DNA of 64,000 nucleotides from Blautia pseudococcoides. Its GTDB lineage: Bacteria; Bacillota; Clostridia; Lachnospirales; Lachnospiraceae. Location of the stretch: contig NZ_CP015405.2 in assembly GCF_001689125.2 (NCBI RefSeq), forward strand, positions 4,552,501-4,616,500. Direction: 5' to 3'. Below the pieces are notes generated by a model that had not been told where the DNA came from, made no database searches, and saw only the letters and a list, made by a program, of their open reading frames with translations. The stretch's first letter is position 1. The number at the start of each line of letters is the position of its first letter. The position numbers and the translations under genes were made by a program. Of this stretch, positions 1 to 9,108 are shown piece by piece.

Positions 1-509
1 GTGCAGACACCTCTTGCCACATGTCCGTTTTCCGTCAGTGTATTTTTCAGGAGATAGCCGGCCATGCAGAAATGGTACCGGGAGGTATCATCAGGCATAT
101 GCAGGAAAAAATCGTGAAGCAGTGTAAATGCTTCCCTGCCATAAAAATCATCTGCGTTGATGACGGCAAAAGGACCGTCCAACAGATCCCGGCAGCTCCA
201 CACAGCATGTGCAGTACCCCATGGTTTGGTGCGCCCCTCCGGGACCTGCACACCTTCCGGAACCTGGTTGATCTCCTGAAATGCGTAGGCCACAGGGATG
301 ACTTTTTCCAGACGTTTTCCCACGGTTTCCCGGAATATATCCAGATTTTCTTTTTTGATAATGAATACTACTTTTTCAAATCCTGCCTTGACAGCATCGT
401 AAACAGAATAATCCAGAATAAATTCCCCGTGTCTTCCCACCGGGTCGATCTGTTTCAGCCCGCCATATCTGCTTCCCATACCAGCGGCCATAATTACCAA
501 TGTCATCAT
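1..509 (-). CDS. NDP-sugar nucleotidyltransferase, partial (C-terminus outside window)
   Basis: The minus strand is open from an ATG ATG pair at 504-509 to the window edge, giving the first 169 residues. The N-terminus shows the nucleotide-binding signature of sugar-phosphate nucleotidyltransferases (LVIMAAGMGSRYGG), followed by LKQIDPVG and, further in, a GTAHAV motif and an INADDFYG motif, which is the metal-binding aspartate region of the fold. The family couples a sugar 1-phosphate to an NTP to make an NDP-sugar; the exact sugar cannot be read from this fragment. A GGGAG-like ribosome site lies just upstream of the start. The gene is truncated only by the window boundary. Confidence 0.85.
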   Translation of the reverse strand, partial: MMTLVIMAAGMGSRYGGLKQIDPVGRHGEFILDYSVYDAVKAGFEKVVFIIKKENLDIFRETVGKRLEKVIPVAYAFQEINQVPEGVQVPEGRTKPWGTAHAVWSCRDLLDGPFAVINADDFYGREAFTLLHDFFLHMPDDTSRYHFCMAGYLLKNTLTENGHVARGVC

Positions 510-921
510 GTCTGCCCTCTCCCTTTTCTTATATATATTTGGCATTTCCTCAGTTACTTGTGTACGCTGCTTGTTAATCCCTATTATATCCAAAACGAAT
601 CCGGTTTCTATGGAATTTTGCATCAAAATTAGTAATATCGGATAAAAAGAGTATTTATGCTAAATTATGAGAGACAACAGAGGATTGCGAAAAAAGAATA
701 TATGGTTCATAATAAAAAGGAACCGTACGCTCCAAAGAGAGGATAAAGGCGTGGGGATCGGCGCTCCGGCTGCATCGGCGGGAAGCCTGCTCCTGATAAT
801 ATGGTTTTTGCTCTCAGGAAAATGGAAGACCAATGTTGTAAGAGGCAGCTGAGGCAATCCGGGTACTTTTTCCGGCAGTCCGGGCGTAAACTAATAGAAA
901 GACAGGACAGCCGGTGAGTGT
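510..921. other. Intergenic region without a convincing gene
   Basis: About 410 bp between the divergent nucleotidyltransferase start and the spmB-like gene. The only sizeable frame (667-852, plus strand) has no ribosome site and no recognisable similarity, so I do not call it. No spmA remnant could be read here in any frame. Confidence 0.5.
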
Positions 922-1452
922 ATGAGAGTATTGCTCTTTTTGTCGGAAGTGATCATTCCGCTTATTCTGTTTTACATAGTGGGTTTCGGTATTCTGATGA
1001 AGTGCGATGTGTATGAAGATTTTGTGAAAGGTGCAAAGGATGGTCTGAAGACAGTGGTACAGATTCTGCCCACCCTCATAGGACTTATGGTGGCAGTGGG
1101 GGTTCTGCGGGCATCCGGTTTCCTGGATATGCTGGGCGGACAGCTTGGGAGACTGACCAGCGCGGTGGGATTTCCGGCGCAGCTGGTCCCACTGACCATA
1201 GTAAAAATGTTTTCCTCCAGTGCGGCTACAGGGCTTGTGCTGGATATTTTCAAGGAATTCGGGACGGATTCCAGGATTGGACTGATCGCCTCGGTGATGA
1301 TGTCCTGTACAGAGACTATTTTTTACACGGTTTCTGTCTATTTTATTGCCGCAAAGGTAAAAAATACCCGCTATACCATACCTGGAGCCCTGCTGGCAAC
1401 ACTTGCAGGGATCGCGGCCAGTGTATGGCTGGCGGGAATGATGGCAGTTTAA
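922..1452 (+). CDS. spmB: Spore maturation protein B-like membrane protein (nucleoside-recognition/Gate domain)
   Basis: A 176-residue hydrophobic protein with about five membrane segments. It carries the Gate (nucleoside recognition) domain pattern of SpmB: an N-terminal helix (SEVIIPLILFYIVGFGI), VYEDFVKGAKDG, a central LPTLIGLMVAVGVLRASG helix, and the conserved SSSAATG and MMSCTETIFYT motifs. In Bacillus SpmA and SpmB help dehydrate the spore core; the biochemical activity is not settled. SpmA normally lies immediately upstream and is missing here. The length fits the family. A GGTGAG ribosome site precedes the ATG. The gene ends 8 bp from the convergent sensor kinase gene. Confidence 0.8.
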   Translation: MRVLLFLSEVIIPLILFYIVGFGILMKCDVYEDFVKGAKDGLKTVVQILPTLIGLMVAVGVLRASGFLDMLGGQLGRLTSAVGFPAQLVPLTIVKMFSSSAATGLVLDIFKEFGTDSRIGLIASVMMSCTETIFYTVSVYFIAAKVKNTRYTIPGALLATLAGIAASVWLAGMMAV

Positions 1453-1459
1453 AGAGGGA

Positions 1460-3637
1460 TTATGACAAATACTTTTCAAGGATATTATAAAGCTCTCGCA
1501 GGTCAATGGGCTTTGCCATATGCCCGTTCATTCCGGCATCAAGAGCACGCTGTTTGTCCTCCGTGAAGGCATCCGCTGTCATGGCGATGATGGGCAGCTG
1601 CCCAAGATCCGGCCTGTCAATACTGCGTATTTTCCGGGAGGCCTCATATCCTCCCATAACCGGCATTCTGATATCCATCAGGACCAGGCTGTAATATCCG
1701 GGGGAGGAGGCGGAAACTTTCTCCAGGGCTTCCTGCCCGTTTACTGCAGTGTCGATCCGGACATTTGTGACGGAAATAAGCTCTTTGGCAATTTCCAGAT
1801 TCAGTTCATTGTCCTCCACCAGAAGGAGACGGCGGTTAGAATAATCGGTATTGGTTCCCATATCCCCTGCTTTGGAGGCGTCTGGAAGGGGCTGCTGGGG
1901 ATGTGGTGCGCCTTTTTTGAAGGGCAGCTCAATATAAAAGACAGTTCCCTCCCCCTCTGTACTTTCAACACGGATACTCCCCTGCATCATTTCCGTAATG
2001 TTTTTTGTGATCGCCATGCCGAGGCCCGTTCCCTCCGCGTGGGCGGCACGGGGAGAATCAGAACGTTCAAAGGGCCGGAAAAGCCGCTGCAGAAATTCCG
2101 GTGACATGCCTATGCCTGTGTCCCGGAAAGTAAAACGAAACCGGGCCGTATCTTCTGAACCGGAAGGGATCTCCTGCACTTTCACGCAGATTTTGCCGCC
2201 CGGGTCTGTGAATTTTATGGAGTTTCCCACAATATTCAGAAATAGCTGTTTGAAACGGAGGGGGTCTCCTATCAGGTCTTCATGCTCCAGTTCTTCCATA
2301 TCTACCGTAAAATCAAAATGACCGCTGATGATCTGCGGCTGTATGATACCCTCCAATGTATGAAACAGATCTCTCAGGTTAAAGTTCTCGCTGTTCAGCG
2401 TCAGCTTACCGCTTTCGATCCTGGACATATCCAGCACATCATTGATCAGGGAGAGCAGGTGTGCGGAGGCTGTGGAGATCTTATTCAGGCAGTCCTTTAC
2501 TTTTTCTTTCCTGTCTATATGTGAAAGGGCGATTCCTGTCATTCCTATGATGGCATTCATAGGCGTACGGATATCGTGGGACATGTTGGAGAGGAAAATG
2601 GATTTTGCCCGGTTGGCCTGTCTGGCTTCCTCCAGAGCATCCGCCAGCTGCTTTTTGCTAATCTGTTCTTTGACCAGGATCTCCCGGTTCTTCTTATCAA
2701 TAATATGCTGTCTTCCCATAAAATAAATAGTACAGAAACACAGCAGCAGGACAACAGTGACCAGCAGGGCCGCGATCATAAAGTTACGGAAAGAGCGGGT
2801 GGTGGTCTCCAGCACATTTGCAGGTACGGTGACCAGCAGGTACCAGGAGCTTCTGCCCACAGGCATGTATACCAGATAGTTGCGTTTGCCCATCCGGGAA
2901 AATATCAGGGAGCCGGACGCGGAGGCGGCCATATCTTTTCTAAGCCGGTCATCCGGTTTCCGGCCGTTCAGGTCAGAATGTTCCAGGCTGTCCAGGTAAT
3001 TGTCTGTGATCATCATGGAGTAGTCATAGTGGGGCTTCAGCAGGATATTGCCTTCTTTATCAATGATCGTGGCATACCCCTCTTCTGTGTACATGTTCAG
3101 GGCCAGAAGGTATTCCAGCTCATCAAAGGCAGGTGTCACGAAAATGCCCCCTATCTCAGAAGCATCCCCAATACTCTCCTCTAACGAGACGTAACACAGC
3201 AGTTCATCTCCAACGCCCAAATTGACAATGCCCATGCTGTCATTATCAATGTATCCGGCCTTTTTCTCTTGAAAGCTCAGGTCCTCCAGCGTCCCGGTCT
3301 CCCCTTCAATGGTAACATATCCGCCGTTTTTATCCATGATTCCGGCTGTGCGGTACTGCCAGATATCCTGCCTGTCCCTGAAAAAGTCCAAAATCTCCTC
3401 CCGGCTGTGGTATGCATTGCTGCGGGAAGCTTCCAGACAGCTTTTCAAAACAGAGAAATATTTACTGTTCATCTCATCAAAATGGGCACCCAGCTGGGTG
3501 CCGAACGCGGACAGGTTACTCAGATTATCCTTCTGAACGCCCAGGCGTATCTGCGTAAAAAAATATACGGCTATGGTCATAACCAGGACAGCTGCCAGCG
3601 TTGTGCCAAAGATGAAGGATTTTCGCTTCTTGTACAT
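1460..3637 (-). CDS. Hybrid sensor histidine kinase with C-terminal receiver
   Basis: A 725-residue membrane-bound two-component hybrid. Order of parts: transmembrane helix at about 10-28; an extracellular Cache-like sensor of about 250 residues; second helix at about 285-308; a short coiled linker; HisKA with the phosphoacceptor His354 in NMSHDIRTPMNAIIG; HATPase_c with N box (NIVGNSIKF), DTGIGMS and GTGLGMAI; and a receiver domain from about 602 to the end with Asp655 in LMDIRMP and the Lys of AKPI. No separate response regulator or HPt gene is adjacent, so the output partner is unknown. Ligand is unknown. Convergent with the spmB-like gene, divergent from the histidine operon. Confidence 0.9.
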   Translation of the reverse strand: MYKKRKSFIFGTTLAAVLVMTIAVYFFTQIRLGVQKDNLSNLSAFGTQLGAHFDEMNSKYFSVLKSCLEASRSNAYHSREEILDFFRDRQDIWQYRTAGIMDKNGGYVTIEGETGTLEDLSFQEKKAGYIDNDSMGIVNLGVGDELLCYVSLEESIGDASEIGGIFVTPAFDELEYLLALNMYTEEGYATIIDKEGNILLKPHYDYSMMITDNYLDSLEHSDLNGRKPDDRLRKDMAASASGSLIFSRMGKRNYLVYMPVGRSSWYLLVTVPANVLETTTRSFRNFMIAALLVTVVLLLCFCTIYFMGRQHIIDKKNREILVKEQISKKQLADALEEARQANRAKSIFLSNMSHDIRTPMNAIIGMTGIALSHIDRKEKVKDCLNKISTASAHLLSLINDVLDMSRIESGKLTLNSENFNLRDLFHTLEGIIQPQIISGHFDFTVDMEELEHEDLIGDPLRFKQLFLNIVGNSIKFTDPGGKICVKVQEIPSGSEDTARFRFTFRDTGIGMSPEFLQRLFRPFERSDSPRAAHAEGTGLGMAITKNITEMMQGSIRVESTEGEGTVFYIELPFKKGAPHPQQPLPDASKAGDMGTNTDYSNRRLLLVEDNELNLEIAKELISVTNVRIDTAVNGQEALEKVSASSPGYYSLVLMDIRMPVMGGYEASRKIRSIDRPDLGQLPIIAMTADAFTEDKQRALDAGMNGHMAKPIDLRELYNILEKYLS

Positions 3638-3780
3638 AGAACCCCCAATGATTTTTAAATGCGGTGTGTTACCGCAATATTCTAATGTGTCCAGTATACC
3701 ATATGGGGGAGGCAGGAAGCAATGTCATAAGTGGCGGGGTGTATTTTTGCAGAAACATGTATGATTTCGTGAAAACCGTG

Positions 3781-3809
3781 TTGACAACTTCATGGTCGCA
3801 TGATAATAT
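3781..3809 (+). promoter_or_regulatory. Sigma-A promoter of the histidine operon
   Basis: TTGACA (3781-3786), a 17-bp spacer and TAATAT (3804-3809) match the housekeeping consensus almost perfectly. It lies about 150 bp upstream of the hisZ start. The leader between has a small hairpin (ATACC...GGTAT near 3849-3868) but no recognisable T-box or histidine-rich leader peptide. Confidence 0.75.
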
Positions 3810-3962
3810 GTTAGCACGTTAAAGCGAACGGGACACAAAATATACGGGATACCCTCTAAGGTATACTTATAAGATGGAGCATAAATGGCATTTTACAGAT
3901 TAAAGCGCAGCAAATGTGCAGCATACAGTATGAAAAATAACGCAGAAAGGCAGGGTCAGCAA

Positions 3963-5168
3963 ATGAGATATTATGATAAAGTAACACCGGACGGAACAAA
4001 AGATTTGCTGTTTGGAGAGTGCGACCAGCGTTCCCAGGTGACAAAAACCCTGAAGGACCTGTTTGGCGCCCAGGGGTATCGGCGGGTGATGACACCTGCA
4101 TTGGAATTTTATGATGTGTTTGGAAAGGCGGCAAAATATCTGCCCAAGGAAACCATGTACAAACTCACAGACCATAAAGGAAGGCTTATGGTACTGCGCC
4201 CGGATTGTACGGTACCTGCGGCCAGATTGGCGGCTACCCGGTTAAAAGGGATGCCGATGCCGCTCCGTTTATTTTACAACCAGAATATTTACCGCATGTT
4301 TCCGGAGCTGAAAGGAAAGAGCACGGAGATCAACCAGGTGGGCATTGAACTGATCGGCGGTGTACCGCTGAGAAGTGACCTGGAGGTGGTGGAGCTGGCA
4401 TCCAGGAGCCTGGATGTCATAAGCGGAGGCAAATACCGCCTGGAGCTGTGCCATATCGGATATTTCAAGGCGATCATGGACAGTCTGGATGTGGATGAGG
4501 ATACAAAAGAGGATATCCGTTTCCAGATAGAGCAGAAAAATTATGCTTCCCTCACTGATATGCTGGGTAAATACCAGGACAGCCGGGCTGCCAGGGCGCT
4601 TTTGAAGCTGCCCAGACTCTTCGGCGGAGCGGAGGTTTTTGAAAAGGCCTATGAGCTTTTCGATGAGAACGGTGCAAGAGAGAGCCTTGACTACCTGAAG
4701 GGTATCTATGAATATCTGCAGACCCTGGGGCTTGGGGATAAAGTGATCATTGACCTGGGCCTTGTGAACCTGGCAGAGTATTATACAGACCTTATTTTCC
4801 GTGGATATTTCCGGGGCATAGGGGAACAGGTCTTGTCAGGAGGCCGTTACGATACACTCTTAAACGAGTTTGGGGAGGACCACTGCTCTGTGGGCTTCTG
4901 CATCAACGTGGACCTGGCGAGCCAGAAGGTCCAGCCCATGCCGGAAGCCATACCGGAGATTCTGGTGTTTGCGCCGGATATGAAGTATTTATCAAAAGCA
5001 GTCCACCATCGCAGGGCACTGGAGGACCAGGGCGTGCTGACGGAGAACTGTGTGTTTGATACCATGGAAGAAGCATTTGATTATGCAAAAATGAGAGGGA
5101 TACCGAAAGTACACCTGGTGGGAGAAGATATCACAGTTTGTTTGACCCGTACAACTCCCGGTAAATAA
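3963..5168 (+). CDS. hisZ: ATP phosphoribosyltransferase regulatory subunit
   Basis: A 401-residue paralogue of the histidyl-tRNA synthetase catalytic core, with class II synthetase motifs: TPDGTKDLLFGE near the N-terminus, LRPDCTVPAAR, RLFYNQNIYRM, and GGRYDTLLNEFGED towards the end. It lacks tRNA-charging function and instead forms a hetero-octamer with short-form HisG, supplying histidine feedback control. The start is placed at the Met of MRYYDK, about 12 nt behind AAAGG; an upstream in-frame ATG at 3885 would add 26 unrelated residues. First gene of the his operon; the short HisG downstream fits the need for HisZ. Confidence 0.9.
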   Translation: MRYYDKVTPDGTKDLLFGECDQRSQVTKTLKDLFGAQGYRRVMTPALEFYDVFGKAAKYLPKETMYKLTDHKGRLMVLRPDCTVPAARLAATRLKGMPMPLRLFYNQNIYRMFPELKGKSTEINQVGIELIGGVPLRSDLEVVELASRSLDVISGGKYRLELCHIGYFKAIMDSLDVDEDTKEDIRFQIEQKNYASLTDMLGKYQDSRAARALLKLPRLFGGAEVFEKAYELFDENGARESLDYLKGIYEYLQTLGLGDKVIIDLGLVNLAEYYTDLIFRGYFRGIGEQVLSGGRYDTLLNEFGEDHCSVGFCINVDLASQKVQPMPEAIPEILVFAPDMKYLSKAVHHRRALEDQGVLTENCVFDTMEEAFDYAKMRGIPKVHLVGEDITVCLTRTTPGK

Positions 5169-5204
5169 CCTGATGTTTCGCTGGTCTGATCTTCCGACAG
5201 CACA

Positions 5205-5248
5205 GTGTAAAATACTCAGCGCAGCCCGCTGCGCCTCCGTTTTTACAC
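5205..5248. repeat. Near-perfect 44-bp palindrome between hisZ and hisG
   Basis: The sequence reads GTGTAAAA, 6 nt, GCGCAGC, 2 nt, GCTGCGC, 6 nt, TTTTACAC. Both arms pair fully and the internal gaps are the same size, so it can form one long interrupted hairpin. It sits in a 190-bp gap inside an otherwise tight operon. It has no U-tract directly behind a GC stem, so it is not a standard terminator on the plus strand; a palindromic repeat unit or an mRNA processing or attenuation hairpin is more likely. Confidence 0.7.
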
Positions 5249-5358
5249 CTGTACACTCAGAAAATCATCCTCACCGAACCCTCCGGTTATTTATCTTGAG
5301 TTATACTGAAAAAACGGATACGGCTGTTGGCCGGAAACTTTCACTGGGAGGCAGAAGA

Positions 5359-6009
5359 ATGAAACCAATTAGAATCGCTCTTACGAAAGGGCGTCTGGAG
5401 AGTAAGACAATAGATATGCTGGAGCGCCTTGGTTATGACTGTACCAACGCGAGAAAAAAAGGCAGAAAACTGATCATGCCCATAGGCAGTGGTGAGATTG
5501 AGGTAGTGCTTGCAAAGGCTGCCGATGTGGTCACCTATGTGGAAAGCGGTGTCTGTGACATGGGCGTCGTGGGAAAAGATACCATCATGGAAAAGGGCGG
5601 TACCTTTTATGAAGTGGCAGATTTGGGATTCGGAAAATGTAAATTTGCCCTTGCGGTGGTAAAGGGAAAAAATCTGTATGAGGGCTACCACAATCTGACC
5701 ATTGCCAGCAAATATGTGAACGTGGCTAAGAATTACTTTGAGCAGAAGAGTATGGACGTGGATATTGTGAAGATTGAGGGCAGTGTGGAACTGGCGCCTG
5801 TCCTGGGCCTTGCGGATGCCATTGTGGATATTGTGGAGACAGGGACAACACTGAAGGAGAACGGGCTGGTTGTGGCGGAGGAAGTGTGTCCGGTGAGTGC
5901 CAGACTGATCGTGAATATTGCCAGCATGAAGCTCAGGAAAAAAGAAATCGAGGATTTAATAGACAAGATGGAAAACGATGTGCAGAAGCGCAGGGCAAAG
6001 GAGGCGTAG
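5359..6009 (+). CDS. hisG: ATP phosphoribosyltransferase catalytic subunit, short form
   Basis: Catalyses the first step of histidine synthesis, condensing ATP with PRPP to phosphoribosyl-ATP. At 216 residues it is the short HisG that lacks the C-terminal regulatory domain and depends on HisZ. Recognisable blocks are the N-terminal IALTKGRL, the GVCDMGVVGKDTI region and the PRPP-binding loop ADAIVDIVETGTTLKENGL. The start follows a clear GGGAGG at 6 nt; the longer open frame from 5173 has no similarity and covers the palindrome. hisC follows after 3 nt; hisD, which usually lies between hisG and hisC, is absent. Confidence 0.93.
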   Translation: MKPIRIALTKGRLESKTIDMLERLGYDCTNARKKGRKLIMPIGSGEIEVVLAKAADVVTYVESGVCDMGVVGKDTIMEKGGTFYEVADLGFGKCKFALAVVKGKNLYEGYHNLTIASKYVNVAKNYFEQKSMDVDIVKIEGSVELAPVLGLADAIVDIVETGTTLKENGLVVAEEVCPVSARLIVNIASMKLRKKEIEDLIDKMENDVQKRRAKEA

Positions 6010-6012
6010 GTC

Positions 6013-7065
6013 ATGGCGTACAGGATCCCGGAGAAGTTAAAGAAGCTGGAGATATATGAACCGGTAACAGAATCCTATGATATCCGCCTGGATGCCAATG
6101 AGAGCTTCCAGGACCTTCCGGATGATATCCGCAGGGATGTGTTGAAGGCAGTGGAGCAGGTGGAATTCAACCGCTATCCGGACCCCTTTGCAGTAAAACT
6201 CTGTGAAAAGTTCGGTCGCTTTTTTCATGTGAAACCGGAACTGCTCACTGCGGGAAACGGTTCCGATGAATTGATCTCCCTTATTGTACCTAATTTTCTG
6301 GAGAGCGGGGACACCATGCTGGTAGCCCTTCCCGATTTTTCCATGTACACCTTCTATGCACAGATGAACCATATCCGTGTGGAGGCGCTGCAGAAAGCCG
6401 AAGATATGGTGACAAACGCGGAGGATATTTTAAAGCGGGCTGAGGAAAAGAACGCGAAGCTGCTTATTTTTTCCAACCCCTGCAACCCCACATCCCTGAC
6501 GCTTTCCAGGGATGATATTATAAAGATCATGGAAGGCACCCATGCTCTGGTCATCGTGGATGAAGCGTATATGGATTTTGCCGAAGGCTCTGTCCTGGAT
6601 GTGATAGAGAAATACGACAACCTCATTGTGCTGAAAACATGTTCCAAGGCTCTGGGTCTGGCAGCCATCCGTCTGGGATTTGCCGCGGCGGGCAGAGAGC
6701 TGACAGATATCCTGCACGCATTAAAGTCTCCGTATAACGTGAACTCCCTGACACAGGCGGTAGGCTGTGCGATCCTGGACCATCCGGATTATATCAAGAA
6801 CTGTATCCGCTCTATCCGGAGATCCAGAGATGAACTGTATCAGGAGCTTTTGGAACTGAAAAACAGAAAAGCGGATATCCTGAACTTGTTTCCCACTACC
6901 ACAAACTTCATTTTCATGAAGGTGAAGGATGCGGCTTTGGTGTTTGAAGAGATGAAAAAGAAAAGCATTTCCGTCCGGTACATGAATGGCTATCTGCGGG
7001 TGACAGCCGGCAGAAAAATGGAAAACGATGCGGTGATACGGGTGTTGGATGAACTGCTGGACTGA
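6013..7065 (+). CDS. hisC: Histidinol-phosphate aminotransferase
   Basis: A 350-residue fold-type I PLP enzyme converting imidazole acetol phosphate and glutamate to histidinol phosphate. Visible motifs are RLDANES near the N-terminus, GNGSDELI, SNPCNPTS, the IVDEAYMDF aspartate that contacts the PLP ring nitrogen, and Lys212 in KTCSKALGLAAIRLG as the Schiff-base lysine. The start ATG follows hisG by 3 nt with AAAGGAGG at the end of hisG. Downstream is a 137-bp gap before hisB that carries a dispersed repeat. Confidence 0.93.
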   Translation: MAYRIPEKLKKLEIYEPVTESYDIRLDANESFQDLPDDIRRDVLKAVEQVEFNRYPDPFAVKLCEKFGRFFHVKPELLTAGNGSDELISLIVPNFLESGDTMLVALPDFSMYTFYAQMNHIRVEALQKAEDMVTNAEDILKRAEEKNAKLLIFSNPCNPTSLTLSRDDIIKIMEGTHALVIVDEAYMDFAEGSVLDVIEKYDNLIVLKTCSKALGLAAIRLGFAAAGRELTDILHALKSPYNVNSLTQAVGCAILDHPDYIKNCIRSIRRSRDELYQELLELKNRKADILNLFPTTTNFIFMKVKDAALVFEEMKKKSISVRYMNGYLRVTAGRKMENDAVIRVLDELLD

Positions 7066-7137
7066 CAGTATACGGAATATAGACGGTTCCCATAGGTGAA
7101 CAGCCGGGCGTGTGGGAGCATTGCCTAAAGATTTTTG

Positions 7138-7165
7138 CCTGTAACGGTGAAAATACTGAGCAGTT
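7138..7165. repeat. Dispersed inverted-repeat element, copy 1
   Basis: GTAACGGTGAAAATACTG followed by AGCAGTTA, an imperfect hairpin shared with positions 11771-11797 and 18752-18767. It lies in the hisC-hisB gap. The segment just upstream, GATTTTTGCCT, recurs near 32930. Confidence 0.45.
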
Positions 7166-7202
7166 AAATGTAATATAGAAAATGGGAAAGGAGGAAGCTG
7201 AT

Positions 7203-7784
7203 TTGAGGATCGGAGAGATAACAAGGACAACAAAGGAGACGAATATCAGGCTGAGATGGAATCTGGACGGCAGCGGCCGCTATACGGGTAGCTGCGGGGT
7301 GGGATTTTTTGACCACATGATACAGGCCTTCTGTGTACACGGAGGATTTGATATGGATTTGGATATGAAAGGTGACCTGGAGGTTGACTGCCATCACAGC
7401 ATTGAAGATTTGGGCATTGTCATGGGGCAGGCGTTTTCAAAGGCTCTGGGTGACAAAGGCAGTATCCGGCGATATGGAAGCTTCTATATTCCCATGGATG
7501 AAGCGCTGGGATTCTGTTCCTTAGATATCAGCGGGCGGCCTTATCTGGTATTCGACGCGGAGTTTGCCAATCAGAGCGTGGGAACCCTGGGCTGCTGTAT
7601 GGTGAAAGAGTTTTTCCGGGCATTTGCATTTAATGGCGGAATTACCCTGCATCTGCGGTGTCCCTATGGGGAAAATGACCACCATAAGACCGAGGCCCTT
7701 TTTAAGGCGGCGGCACATGCCCTGAAAGAGGCTCTGGAACCAAATGGAGGAAAAATACTTTCGTCAAAGGGGATGCTGGCATGA
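7203..7784 (+). CDS. hisB: Imidazoleglycerol-phosphate dehydratase
   Basis: A 193-residue manganese enzyme that dehydrates imidazole glycerol phosphate. It has the family's paired metal motifs: FFDHMIQAF, DCHHSIEDLGI, and late HHKTEALFKAAAHAL, plus the EALGFCSLDISGRP block. The TTG at 7203 is chosen because AAAGGAGG lies 8 nt upstream and the protein then begins at the usual RIGEI; the ATG at 7182 would place that ribosome site inside the gene. The stop overlaps the hisH start by 4 nt. Confidence 0.9.
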   Translation: MRIGEITRTTKETNIRLRWNLDGSGRYTGSCGVGFFDHMIQAFCVHGGFDMDLDMKGDLEVDCHHSIEDLGIVMGQAFSKALGDKGSIRRYGSFYIPMDEALGFCSLDISGRPYLVFDAEFANQSVGTLGCCMVKEFFRAFAFNGGITLHLRCPYGENDHHKTEALFKAAAHALKEALEPNGGKILSSKGMLA

Positions 7785-8386
7785 TAGCGGTCATTGATTA
7801 CGGGGCGGGTAATCTTTTCAGTGTAAAGAATGCCCTTGATTTTTTAGAAGAGAAGAGTGTGGTCACAGCAGACTGTGAGGAGATCCGCTGTGCAGATGCC
7901 ATGATACTGCCCGGAGTGGGGGCTTTCCCTGATGCCATGCGTATGCTCAAGGAGCAGGGGCTTGCAAAAGTCATAAAGGAGGAGGCACAGAAAAAGCCTC
8001 TTCTGGGGATTTGCCTTGGAATGCAGATGCTTTTTGAAAAGAGTTACGAGTTCGGAGAGACGGAAGGCCTTGGACTGATACCGGGCTGTGTGCAGCGTAT
8101 TGAGGGCAATGGCCTTAAAATTCCCCATATGGGATGGAATAGTCTGACGGTTTTAAATCCCTGTGCCGTGACAGAAAATCTGCCGAAGGATGCATATGTA
8201 TATTTTGTCCATTCTTTCCGGGCAGAGACCGGGGAGGAGAATATTTCCTGTTATACAGTATATAACCAGCGGATCCCCGCTCTGGTACACCGGGGATATG
8301 TATACGGCGCCCAGTTCCATCCTGAGAAAAGCGGTGCTGTGGGGCTGGAACTTCTGAAAAATTTTGCAAGGCTGGTGAGAGAATGA
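7781..8386 (+). CDS. hisH: Imidazole glycerol phosphate synthase glutaminase subunit
   Basis: A class I glutamine amidotransferase of 201 residues that feeds ammonia to HisF. The nucleophile is Cys78 in LLGICLGMQML, the oxyanion region is ILPGVGAFPDAM near the N-terminus, and the His-Glu pair lies in YGAQFHPEKSG near the C-terminus. It overlaps both hisB and hisA by 4 nt, which implies translational coupling. Confidence 0.94.
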   Translation: MIAVIDYGAGNLFSVKNALDFLEEKSVVTADCEEIRCADAMILPGVGAFPDAMRMLKEQGLAKVIKEEAQKKPLLGICLGMQMLFEKSYEFGETEGLGLIPGCVQRIEGNGLKIPHMGWNSLTVLNPCAVTENLPKDAYVYFVHSFRAETGEENISCYTVYNQRIPALVHRGYVYGAQFHPEKSGAVGLELLKNFARLVRE

Positions 8387-9108
8387 TTATATTACCTGCA
8401 ATTGATATAAAAGACAAGACGTGTGTGCGGCTGGTGAAAGGCGATTATGCAACCGCCCATCAGGTGGCGGAAAGTCCCTATGATACGGCAGCTTCCTTCC
8501 GGGCCGCAGGTGCTTCCTGGATACATATGGTGGACCTGGATGGAGCAAAAGACGGGAGACCTGTAAATGAAGCGATTTTTGAGAGAGTAGCGAAAGAGTC
8601 CGGTCTTAAAGTGGAAGTGGGCGGGGGAATCCGCAGCATGGAAACCATAGAGCGGTTTCTGGAAAAAGGCATTTCGAGAGTCATTTTGGGTTCCGTGGCG
8701 GTAAAAGATCCGTCTCTTGTAAAAGAGGCTGTCCGGGAATTCGGTGAGAAAATAGCTGTGGGCATAGACGCGAAAAACGGTATGGCAGCCACAGAGGGCT
8801 GGCTCCAAAAAAGTGATGTCACCTATTTGGATTTGGCACAGGCCATGGAAGAGGCCGGAGTGAGAACCATTATCTATACAGATATTTCCAGGGACGGCAC
8901 CCTTACGGGGGTCAATACGGAACAGCTGGGAAGGCTGAATGAAAGGGTATCCTGCAGGATCATTGCAAGCGGAGGAGTAAGCTCCATACAGGATATTACG
9001 GACTGTAAAAATCTTGATCTATACGGATGTATCTGCGGGAAAGCCGTTTACACAGGTGCTCTTGATCTGTGTGAGGCGGTAGAGAAAGCAGGTGAGCAGT
9101 CATGTTAG
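8383..9108 (+). CDS. hisA: ProFAR isomerase
   Basis: A 241-residue TIM barrel that isomerises ProFAR to PRFAR. Two phosphate-binding halves can be seen, [16 protein letters not shown] and [13 protein letters not shown]. The first catalytic aspartate is in LPAIDIKD and the second in [14 protein letters not shown]. The two half-barrels resemble hisF next door, from which they share ancestry. It overlaps hisF by 7 nt. Confidence 0.94.
   Translation: MIILPAIDIKDKTCVRLVKGDYATAHQVAESPYDTAASFRAAGASWIHMVDLDGAKDGRPVNEAIFERVAKESGLKVEVGGGIRSMETIERFLEKGISRVILGSVAVKDPSLVKEAVREFGEKIAVGIDAKNGMAATEGWLQKSDVTYLDLAQAMEEAGVRTIIYTDISRDGTLTGVNTEQLGRLNERVSCRIIASGGVSSIQDITDCKNLDLYGCICGKAVYTGALDLCEAVEKAGEQSC

Noticed and set aside
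667..852. 61-codon frame upstream of the spmB-like gene
   Set aside because: No ribosome site and no similarity to SpmA, the expected neighbour.
3810..3962. T-box or histidine attenuator ahead of hisZ
   Set aside because: No T-box core sequence, no histidine codon run and no terminator/antiterminator pair could be found.
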